Origin: CAYWMP01 sp964459445
GTDB lineage: Bacteria > Desulfobacterota > DSM-4660 > Desulfatiglandales > HGW-15
NCBI GenBank assembly: GCA_964459445.1
Contig: CAYWMP010000074.1
Span: forward strand, 1 to 26,304
Length of the DNA stretch: 26,304 nt
Direction: 5' to 3'
A model generated the notes under the pieces. It ran no database searches. It was not told the origin of the DNA and saw nothing but the letters and a program-made list of their open reading frames with translations. Of this stretch, positions 7,769 to 14,180 are shown in pieces. A program made the position numbers and the translations under genes. The first letter of the stretch is position 1; every line of letters begins with the position of its first letter.

Positions 7769-8824
7769 CTATTGCGGTATCCTTAAAACACCCGCACCCT
7801 GCATCTTTCCCTTCTTTAGAAGAACCAATGCCCTATTGGCGTCTTCAAGATCGAATTCTTGCACTTTGGGGTTGATCCCTATTTTAGCAGCCAGGGGCAG
7901 GAATTCCAGGGCATCCTTTCGTGCCACATTGGCAACACTTTTGATCTCCCTTTCATGCCATACCAACTCGGCATAATCCAATTCAGGGATAGTGTTTATT
8001 TTGCGGATGGCATTGATGGCAATCCTCCCGCCTTTCTCTAAGACCCTCAAGGCTTCACGGACAGATTCACCGACCGGCGTGAAGTCAATAGCGGATTCGA
8101 GCTTTTCAGGTGGTTCCTCCCCGGTAGCGCCAACCCAATCTGCCCCCAAACTCGTTGCGAGATCCTGGTGGGCCATTTGTCCCTGTCTTGTAAAGACAAA
8201 GACTTTGCACCCCCAGTGCTTTGCTACCTGAATGGCTATGTGGGCGGAAGCGCCAAAACCGAAAAGGCCCAGTATCCCACCCGGTTGAATATTCGAAAGC
8301 CTGAGAGCCCGGTAGCCGATGACCCCCGCACATAAGAGGGGCGCCGCATGGGCATCGGAGAAGCCATCGGGAATGGGGTATGCGAAATCCTCGGATACAA
8401 CGGCAAATTGCGCGTAGCCTCCGTTGGCGTCAAGCCCGGTTGCACGAAAGTCGTTGCAGAGGTTTTCATCACCACGCTTACAGAATTTGCAATTTCCACA
8501 ACTGGCGTTGATCCAAGCAATACCCACCCGATCCCCGACCTGATGTTTGCTCGCATGGTGTCCAAGGGCCTCGACCTTACCAACCACCTCATGGCCAAGC
8601 ACCAGCGGAAACGTGGGTGAATTCAGCCTTCCCTCGATTTCATCGAGTTCGGTATGGCATATCCCGCAGGTAGAAACCTTTACGAGGATCTGATTTGAAA
8701 CGGGTTCAGGCTTTGGCAGGTCCATCAGTTCCAATGGATTTTTTTTCAGGGGTAAATCAGGCAGTCTTCTCTCTGCTCCCTCTATGTGGAGTTCACAAAT
8801 TTCCTTCAGCGCCATGGCCTTCAT
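7769..8824 (-). CDS. Zinc-dependent alcohol dehydrogenase (MDR family)
   Basis: This is a medium-chain dehydrogenase/reductase of about 351 residues that oxidises an alcohol to an aldehyde or ketone with NAD(P). Catalytic zinc ligands are visible in STCGICHTELDEIEG (Cys) and GHEVVG (His, Glu). The structural zinc loop is SCGNCKFCKRGDENLC with four cysteines. The Rossmann glycines are in LFGFGASAHIAIQVAKHWG. The sequence resembles AdhP-like bacterial alcohol dehydrogenases. I choose the ATG at 8824, with GAAGAG nine bases upstream. A GTG at 8869 would overlap the preceding dehydratase stop and adds residues unlike the family. The tight link to the UxaA-type dehydratase suggests a shared catabolic route for a hydroxy acid or sugar acid; the substrate is not determinable. 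Confidence 0.9.
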   Translation of the reverse strand: MKAMALKEICELHIEGAERRLPDLPLKKNPLELMDLPKPEPVSNQILVKVSTCGICHTELDEIEGRLNSPTFPLVLGHEVVGKVEALGHHASKHQVGDRVGIAWINASCGNCKFCKRGDENLCNDFRATGLDANGGYAQFAVVSEDFAYPIPDGFSDAHAAPLLCAGVIGYRALRLSNIQPGGILGLFGFGASAHIAIQVAKHWGCKVFVFTRQGQMAHQDLATSLGADWVGATGEEPPEKLESAIDFTPVGESVREALRVLEKGGRIAINAIRKINTIPELDYAELVWHEREIKSVANVARKDALEFLPLAAKIGINPKVQEFDLEDANRALVLLKKGKMQGAGVLRIPQ

Positions 8825-8865
8825 AGACGAAATCTCTTCATGTAGGTTTATTGTGTTCGGCCTGT

Positions 8866-10392
8866 TCACATAACCACGCCGATGTGCCAGGGAACAAATT
8901 CGTTGTCTCCAAACCCGAGAGTCTCGCTCCTGGTTTTCTTTCCTGAGGCCGTCTCCAGAATAAGACGGAAAAGGGACTCACCCATTTCGTCCAGGTTGTT
9001 TTCCCCATCGATAATCGAACCACAGTTAAGGTCCATGTCCTCACGCATCCTGCGGTACGTAGCCGTATTAGAGGCCAGTTTGAGGGTTGGCACGGGTTTG
9101 AATCCACAGACGGAACCCCTTCCGGTCGTGAAGCAAATGACGTTTGCTCCTCCCGCAATCATGCCGGTTATTGACACCGGATCGTAACCAGGCGTGTCCA
9201 TAAACACCAATCCTTTGGTGTTTACCGATTCGGCATATCCATAGACCTCAATCAAATCGCTGCTACCTGCCTTAGCCGAAGCGCCTAATGACTTTTCCAG
9301 GATCGTTGTTAAACCACCAGCCTTGTTTCCGGGTGACGGGTTGTTATCGATCACCGCACCATGACGGCTTGTGTAGGCCTTCCACCATTGAATGCGTTCC
9401 AGGAGTTTTTCTCCGACCAACCTATTTGAGGCACGGCGAACGAGCAAATGCTCCGCGCCATAAATCTCAGGCGTTTCGCTCAATATGGCGGTCCCGCCAT
9501 TTTTGATGAGCAAATCTACGGCCCTTCCAAGGACCGGATTGGAAGAGATACCGGAGTAGGCGTCAGATCCCCCACATTCCAAACCAAGCATGATATGGCC
9601 GGCGCTCACGGCGCACCTTTCTATTCTGTTGGCTTTGGGAAGCATGGCCTTTATGGCTTCAATGCCTTTGCTCACGGTCTTTTTCGTTCCTCCGACGTCT
9701 TGAACGTTGACGGACCTTAAAGAAAAATCTTTATTAAGGTTCATATTTTCCATGAGGCAATCCACCTCATTGACTTCGCACCCGAGACCAACAAGGACAA
9801 CGCCGACAAAATTGGGATGATTGGCATAACCTGCCAGGGCCTGCTGAAGATATTGGAATCCTTCGGCTCCCGGAACCATAGCACAGCCCGAGCCGTGCCC
9901 AAGGGCCACGACCCCGTCGACATTGGGGTATTCCGCCAGCAAGGCGTCTGTAAAATGATCGGCAATAAAATAGGATACGCTTGTGGAGCAATTAGCCGTT
10001 GCAAGGACCCCGATGTAATTTCTTGTCCCGACCTTTCCATCTTCGCGTCTAATCCCATTAAAGGTGGCCTGCTCCGTCTCAGGGATGTAGTTTGTGGGCC
10101 GGGATTCAGAACCTATGGCATACTCTCTCTTGAATTCTTTCATCCCCATATTGTGGGTATGGACATGATCGCCGGGTTGAATTCGCTGTGATGCAAATCC
10201 AATGATCTGGCCGTATTTATAGATCGGTCTTGATTGTTCAATATCCTCCATCGCAACCTTATGGCCGGATGGTATGAAATCAAGACAGGCAACGCCGCCA
10301 TCAATGGTGTTGCCGGTGTCCAGGTCCTCTAAAGCCACGACGACATTATCTCCCGGGTTCAGCCGGAGGGTTTTTTGCGTATCTTTGCTCAT
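8866..10392 (-). CDS. UxaA/GarD family altronate or galactarate dehydratase
   Basis: This 508-residue metal-dependent hydro-lyase of the sugar-acid dehydratase family removes water from an aldonate or aldarate to give a 2-keto-3-deoxy acid. It has the fused layout of E. coli UxaA: an N-terminal SAF domain (LNPGDNVVVALEDLDTG, then GDHVHTHNMG) followed by the catalytic domain with DGKVGTRNYIGVLATANCS, ALGHGSGCAM, VGLGCEVNEVDCL, LGLECGGSDAYSGISSNP and CFTTGRGSVCGF. These conserved Cys, His and Gly motifs are intact. The ATG at 10392 has AAAGGA just upstream; a longer in-frame start at 10449 adds unrelated residues. The exact substrate (altronate, galactarate or another hydroxy acid) is not resolved. 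The alcohol dehydrogenase gene follows directly. Confidence 0.9.
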   Translation of the reverse strand: MSKDTQKTLRLNPGDNVVVALEDLDTGNTIDGGVACLDFIPSGHKVAMEDIEQSRPIYKYGQIIGFASQRIQPGDHVHTHNMGMKEFKREYAIGSESRPTNYIPETEQATFNGIRREDGKVGTRNYIGVLATANCSTSVSYFIADHFTDALLAEYPNVDGVVALGHGSGCAMVPGAEGFQYLQQALAGYANHPNFVGVVLVGLGCEVNEVDCLMENMNLNKDFSLRSVNVQDVGGTKKTVSKGIEAIKAMLPKANRIERCAVSAGHIMLGLECGGSDAYSGISSNPVLGRAVDLLIKNGGTAILSETPEIYGAEHLLVRRASNRLVGEKLLERIQWWKAYTSRHGAVIDNNPSPGNKAGGLTTILEKSLGASAKAGSSDLIEVYGYAESVNTKGLVFMDTPGYDPVSITGMIAGGANVICFTTGRGSVCGFKPVPTLKLASNTATYRRMREDMDLNCGSIIDGENNLDEMGESLFRLILETASGKKTRSETLGFGDNEFVPWHIGVVM

Positions 10393-10704
10393 TTTTAATC
10401 CTTTGTGATTGATATTCTTCCAGGCTATTGGTAGCGCTACTAAGACCAATGTTTAGCTTAATACCAAGTGGTTCAAGATAGTATAGAAGCACAAACCTAA
10501 AGTCAAAAAAAGGGTTTGTCCGCGCCTGTTTAGGCTGAGCCGATCATAGCCTTTGACAGGGATCGCGCTCATTTAGTATTTGATAGAAGTGTCTTTTGAA
10601 TGAATCAGACTTTGATCCTTCCTGAATCAATGTAAAACAATCATGAGTAGAATGGGATTGAGGCCTCTCACAGTTGAGAGGGCCGGAGAGGTAGAAATCA
10701 GATC
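10393..10704. promoter_or_regulatory. Divergent intergenic region with a hairpin before the exported-protein gene
   Basis: This 312-base region between two divergent genes should hold both promoters. The only clear structure is GGCCTCTCA (10662-10670) facing TGAGAGGGCC (10675-10684), a nine-pair stem with one bulged G and a four-base loop. It ends about 20 bases before the GTG at 10705. It could affect the exported protein's translation; no convincing promoter boxes were found. Confidence 0.3.
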
Positions 10705-11967
10705 GTGAAAATAGTCCTAGCCATTGCGTTTATGGCTTACACGCTTTTTGGTCATCCTTTCATTTCAGATTTGGATAAAGGTCCAATTCACGGAAATGTC
10801 TGGGCAAGTGAGATGAAAACCGACGTTCAGGCGCTTTCACATGCCGAGGCCTACGCTGGAGAAGTCCTGTCTTATCTGCTCAAGGTTGTATTGGGAAAGG
10901 CAGGGAACCCTAAATATCGAAAGGAATGGCAAACGCGGGGACTCGATGCAAAGCTCGACATGGAAGAGATTGCGGAAACAATGCTCGATATAGACAAGAA
11001 CGAACTCGCCCTAATGGTCCTGGACCCGAACATCATATACCTTACAAAGGTATTGTTTCATTACGATAGAAGACTGAGCCTGCATAAGGGACGTTTCAAT
11101 ACAGGAAGTGTTTACCCTTCGCCCGAATTCATCGCCTTGAGGCTGCTCTTCCTAAGAAAAATCCATCGTGAGGAAAAGATTCAATTGAAAAACCTGATGG
11201 ATCGTGAAGATTTGCTTTTTGACGTGACCGTGAAGCCATCAGATGGAGATCTCGTGGCAACCGGGCTATATGAAAATGAGATGGCACTAATCAGGGAAAT
11301 CGTGAAAAGAGAACCTCGCCTTTATCACTATCTAGGTTCCCCATTTCTGGTTAAGACATTGTACGATTTGGGGTTGGTGGCGAAAGACGTTTTCGTAAAC
11401 AAAAGAATCGCGGAAGCAAACTACAAGAAATTCAGCTGCAAATCTTTTGAGCCGTCGGCTGAACAAAAAAATGTCAGGATTGCCATACTGCCATCATTGA
11501 CCAAGGAGTTTTTACATAGTGATTTGGACAGCGGACTTCCACAATCTGGATTTCAACCCACGGAGTTATATCGAAAAGCAATCCAGAGCCTCAAAAGGGA
11601 AATTTTGAAAAAGACCGAAGCCTTAATCACCCAAAAGTCTGAATGGGTTTTGGGCGGAGAAGAGGAGTGGACAGAGAGGCTCGTAGAAAAAATAAGATTT
11701 TGTGTTCAGGAACGGAGACCGTTCGTCATCCACCCCAGCAATGCAGAATCGGCCATACAGGACATGGCACAGGCCGCCGACATTGCCATTATTCTTCTGG
11801 GAAAAAATGTCTACCTATCTTTGGATATAAATAAAAAAACGGATGCCTTCCCCCATGCGCCGATCATGTATATGGATATTATGGATATTCAGTATTCTCA
11901 AAACGAGTATGAAATCGAGCAGATCAGCGAATTCATATGGAGAAAACTGAAGCCGCAACTCAACTAG
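10705..11967 (+). CDS. Predicted exported protein, unknown function
   Basis: This 420-residue protein starts at a GTG, with GGAGAGG about 14 bases upstream. The N-terminus (Lys, then VLAIAFMAYTLFG) is signal-peptide-like, with a plausible cleavage near NVWA at about residue 29. The remainder is soluble, helical and charged, without motifs I recognise. Two segments are more distinctive: a stretch near residues 255-265 that starts a beta strand (VRIAILPS), and an alpha/beta-like region near 330-375 (FVIHPSNAESAIQDMAQAAD, then IAIILLGKN). The upstream 310 bases contain a bulged hairpin (10662-10684) before the gene. It converges with the poly-gamma-glutamate-hydrolase-like gene and overlaps its end by eight bases. 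No function is proposed. Confidence 0.7.
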   Translation: MKIVLAIAFMAYTLFGHPFISDLDKGPIHGNVWASEMKTDVQALSHAEAYAGEVLSYLLKVVLGKAGNPKYRKEWQTRGLDAKLDMEEIAETMLDIDKNELALMVLDPNIIYLTKVLFHYDRRLSLHKGRFNTGSVYPSPEFIALRLLFLRKIHREEKIQLKNLMDREDLLFDVTVKPSDGDLVATGLYENEMALIREIVKREPRLYHYLGSPFLVKTLYDLGLVAKDVFVNKRIAEANYKKFSCKSFEPSAEQKNVRIAILPSLTKEFLHSDLDSGLPQSGFQPTELYRKAIQSLKREILKKTEALITQKSEWVLGGEEEWTERLVEKIRFCVQERRPFVIHPSNAESAIQDMAQAADIAIILLGKNVYLSLDINKKTDAFPHAPIMYMDIMDIQYSQNEYEIEQISEFIWRKLKPQLN

Positions 11968-12574
11968 TTTTTAACTCGGCAAAAACGCCAATGACATCTC
12001 TTACGGCCTTTACAAGGTTTTCAAAATCCTCCGTTTTTTCTTTTCTTCCGGCACGGGATAAATCTTTAAACAAAAGCTTGCGAAGGCCAGATGACATTTC
12101 AAGTTGTACGCCTTTGTCCCGCCGGCCGAGATTACAGATGTTCATAGGGTTTCGACCTGGATAGTTTGGGCTTTTTTGAACGGGGAAGGCGCGCTTGAGG
12201 AGCATGTCCCTTATTCTGCTTTTTAGTTCATCGTCAAGGCCTCCGATAAAGATCAATGGTTCATCTTTTTTACATCCGTGAATAGTCAATACGGTTTCGG
12301 ATGCCTTGGCCAGGCGCACCCCAGTGGATTCATCAAAACTCACGCTGGCAAGGTGTAGATTTCGATTCCCTTTGGGTTTTAGTCCTTCAAAACTATAAAA
12401 GGCGTGTTCCTTTCCTGCTATGGCTTCCGCTAATTCTGAGGTCCCGGGTTCTATATCCCCACCGTGGGGCGCCATAACAGCAATGCCTGAAGACCCAAAT
12501 CTGGAAAGGATCTGATAATCCCGGCCCTCTTCTTCATGCATATCCAAGTCCTGGAAGTCGTGATATGTCACCAT
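11960..12574 (-). CDS. Poly-gamma-glutamate hydrolase family protein (PghP/YjqB-like, DUF867)
   Basis: This protein has about 204 residues. Diagnostic zinc-peptidase-like motifs are APHGGDIEPGTSELAEAIAG and its downstream partners YSFEGLK, LHLASVSFDES, TIHGCK, FIGGLD, NICNLGRRDKGVQLEMS and the following Arg. These match the phage PghP/YjqB family, whose characterised member cleaves poly-gamma-glutamate. I choose the ATG at 12574. A longer reading to 12616 begins inside the terminal inverted repeat of a MITE-like element and is unlikely to be real. A GTG at 12598 is another option. It is tail-to-tail with the exported-protein gene. The actual substrate in this organism is unknown. Confidence 0.85.
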   Translation of the reverse strand: MVTYHDFQDLDMHEEEGRDYQILSRFGSSGIAVMAPHGGDIEPGTSELAEAIAGKEHAFYSFEGLKPKGNRNLHLASVSFDESTGVRLAKASETVLTIHGCKKDEPLIFIGGLDDELKSRIRDMLLKRAFPVQKSPNYPGRNPMNICNLGRRDKGVQLEMSSGLRKLLFKDLSRAGRKEKTEDFENLVKAVRDVIGVFAELKTS

Positions 12575-12601
12575 AGGGTTATCTTCTGCTTCGTTCACAA
12601 T

Positions 12602-12747
12602 TTGAGACCTTTGCAAAACGCCCTCTTTTACCCAATCTCCGCTTCAGATTCGGATTTCAATCCTCAAAATACTTCAAGTATTCCTGTGGTTAAAATCCTC
12701 ATCGACCTTGACCTTGGGCAAAATAGAACATTTTTCAAAGGTCTCAA
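12602..12747. mobile_element. MITE-like element with 17-bp terminal inverted repeats
   Basis: TTGAGACCTTTGCAAAA at 12602-12618 is repeated in inverse orientation at 12731-12747 with 16 of 17 matches, bounding 146 bases. Inside, AATACTTCAAGTATT (12668-12682) is a perfect palindrome flanked by a further imperfect inverted repeat (GATTT... / ...AAATC, about 12653-12700), so the whole element can fold. It encodes nothing. It abuts the 5' end of the poly-gamma-glutamate-hydrolase-like gene. No transposase is nearby, so it would depend on one supplied elsewhere. Confidence 0.6.
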
Positions 12748-12919
12748 TGGGTCCAGAATGCCCGGCGATGCCGATGACCCTTCTTTTGAGGGAAGGGTGG
12801 GCCGCTCATAAAGTGCATTTGCCTTTATCCTTGTTGAAGGCCCAAACAGATTATACTAATATGCTTTATGAGCCAAATTCCGATCGTCGGCCTCAGATGC
12901 GGGTCAAGAGCAAATAGAT

Positions 12920-13087
12920 ATGAACCAAATCAAGATCAAAATGATAATATCATCGGCCGGGGGTATCTTGGCAACTGCCTATGGCATGATCGAGAATAAT
13001 GATGCCGTTTTTGTCATTGGAATTCTAATGATGATCACAGGGTACCTGTTATTTCGGAAGGAACTAAAGAATCGCATAAGAAAATAA
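12920..13087 (+). CDS. Small two-helix membrane protein, 55 residues
   Basis: ATG at 12920 opens a 55-codon frame ending in TAA at 13085-13087. The product starts MNQIKIKM, has a hydrophobic helix (IISSAGGILATAYGMI), a short ENND turn, a second hydrophobic helix (AVFVIGILMMITGYLLF) and a basic tail (RKELKNRIRK). This is a classic small hairpin membrane protein with positive ends on the cytoplasmic side. The ribosome site is weak (an AAGAG before the ATG). It lies just upstream of the Sir2 gene on the same strand, 49 bases away. No function can be assigned. Confidence 0.55.
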   Translation: MNQIKIKMIISSAGGILATAYGMIENNDAVFVIGILMMITGYLLFRKELKNRIRK

Positions 13088-13136
13088 GCCTGCATACCTG
13101 CAACTGAGGAAAAGTTCAGTCGATCGGTATTTGATT

Positions 13137-13844
13137 ATGAATAGGGACATCGATCAAAGGATAGAAAATCTGGCTCAGTGGCTCTATGAATCTCGCTATT
13201 TGGTTGTATTTACGGGTGCTGGGATCAGCACGGAATCGGGCTTGCCCGACTTCCGAGGGCCGGAGGGGGTGTGGACCAGGCGAGATAAAGGCCTTCCTCC
13301 TAAACCAATGGCAACATCATGGGATCAAGTGGAGCCAAACAAAGGCCACAAGGCCATCGTTGAGCTACAGCACCTGGGCAAACTCAAGTTCTTGATCTCG
13401 CAAAACGTCGACAATCTGCATCTAAAATCAGGCATCCAGCCGGACCTCATTGCCGAGCTTCATGGAAACATGACCAAGCTCAGGTGTAAGCAATGCGGAC
13501 AAACAGTGGCTCGCTCGCCGGCTTCACCAAGTTGCTCTTGCGGCGGAGATTTGGTTTCCAGTGTCGTTGATTTTGGGCAGTCGTTGCCGGAAAAGGATCT
13601 CATGCTTTCGTACGAGCATTCGCGCAATTGTGATCTCTTTGTGGTTGTAGGTTCCAGCCTGGTCGTGACGCCTGCGGCAGATATGCCGAGGGAAGCGCTT
13701 ATGGCCGATGCCAGGCTAGTGATCATCAATCAGGGTGATACGCCATTTGATGAAATTGCTCATATGAGATTCCACGAAGGAATAGGGGAGGTGCTCCCGA
13801 AGGCAATGAAGAAGTTGAAGAGGTTTATGGGCTATTTTGAATAG
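13137..13844 (+). CDS. Sir2-family NAD-dependent protein deacylase
   Basis: This sirtuin of about 235 residues removes acyl groups from lysines using NAD+. Motifs in order are FTGAGISTESGLPDFRGPEG (NAD-binding), ISQNVDNLHLKSG (QNxDxLH), ELHGNM (catalytic His), a four-cysteine zinc module (CKQC then CSC, with CSC appearing compressed compared with the usual CxxC), and VVGSSLVVTPAADMP. The zinc region has Cys at KQC/CKQ and SCSCGG, so the metal site is probably intact. The ATG at 13137 is preferred over an upstream TTG at 13131; neither has a well-placed Shine-Dalgarno. The next gene, 43 bases downstream, is the selenoprotein, so the two could be co-transcribed. Confidence 0.93.
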   Translation: MNRDIDQRIENLAQWLYESRYLVVFTGAGISTESGLPDFRGPEGVWTRRDKGLPPKPMATSWDQVEPNKGHKAIVELQHLGKLKFLISQNVDNLHLKSGIQPDLIAELHGNMTKLRCKQCGQTVARSPASPSCSCGGDLVSSVVDFGQSLPEKDLMLSYEHSRNCDLFVVVGSSLVVTPAADMPREALMADARLVIINQGDTPFDEIAHMRFHEGIGEVLPKAMKKLKRFMGYFE

Positions 13845-13887
13845 CTCAAAATAAGATATTTAGAATTCATGAAAGAAGGAGAGCAGT

Positions 13888-14103
13888 ATGGCAAAGAAGA
13901 TTGTGATTTATGGAAAGTCAGGTTGACCCTATACGTCGAGGGCCCGTGAGGCCTATGGCGATGAGGCCGAATACGTTGATGTGAAAACAAACAGTCAAAA
14001 GCTCAAGGAAATGCTGGACTACTCCGGCGGTGTAAGGGAAGTTCCCGTCATTGTGCAGGGGGAGAAGATCACCGTAGGATATGGCGGTACATGAGGAGTC
14101 TAG
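13888..14103 (+). CDS. Uxx-star family glutaredoxin-like selenoprotein (two selenocysteines)
   Basis: Reading UGA as selenocysteine, this is a 71-residue protein from the ATG at 13888 (AAGGAGAG at 13876-13883 is a good ribosome site) to the TAG at 14101-14103. UGA codons lie at 13924-13926 (residue 13) and 14092-14094 (residue 69). The first gives IVIYGKSGUPYTSRAREAYG, the glutaredoxin beta strand and active site with Sec replacing the first Cys of CPYC and Thr replacing the second. VREVPVIVQGEKITVGYGG is the glutaredoxin cis-Pro (TVP-like EVP) and glycine region. The end is GGTUGV-stop, the Uxx-stop tail that names the family. A selenium-dependent thiol-redox role is expected. Each UGA is followed by a SECIS-like hairpin. 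Treating UGA as stop leaves no sensible ORF. Confidence 0.9.
13934..13960 (+). promoter_or_regulatory. Bacterial SECIS-like hairpin for the first Sec codon
   Basis: The stem begins seven bases after the UGA at 13924-13926. CGTCG (13934-13938) pairs with TGGCG (13956-13960), AGG with CCT (13939-13941 and 13952-13954), and CC with GG (13943-13944 and 13950-13951). One G and one A are bulged. The apical loop CGTGA (13945-13949) carries the GU expected of a SelB-binding loop, about 20 bases after the UGA. Confidence 0.7.
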
Positions 14104-14107
14104 GGAA

Positions 14108-14126
14108 GATTCACCGTAGGTGAGTC
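14108..14126 (+). promoter_or_regulatory. Bacterial SECIS-like hairpin for the C-terminal Sec codon
   Basis: GATTCACC (14108-14115) pairs over all eight positions (one G-U) with GGTGAGTC (14119-14126), leaving a GTA loop. The stem starts 13 bases after the UGA at 14092-14094. It lies wholly beyond the TAG stop codon at 14101-14103, so it is free of coding constraint. No T-run follows, so it is not a terminator. Confidence 0.7.
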
Positions 14127-14180
14127 ATGCATGGGTTGATCGATTCAGCTTCCGGAGTTCTTGCTTCTGCAAATCCTCAG

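Noticed and set aside
12574..12616. Longer N-terminus for the poly-gamma-glutamate-hydrolase-like gene
   Set aside because: The extra codons overlap the terminal repeat of a MITE and do not match the family.
13924..13926. UGA as a nonsense mutation making the glutaredoxin-like gene a pseudogene
   Set aside because: It sits exactly at the active-site Cys position, is followed by a SECIS-like hairpin, and a second UGA forms the known Uxx-stop tail.
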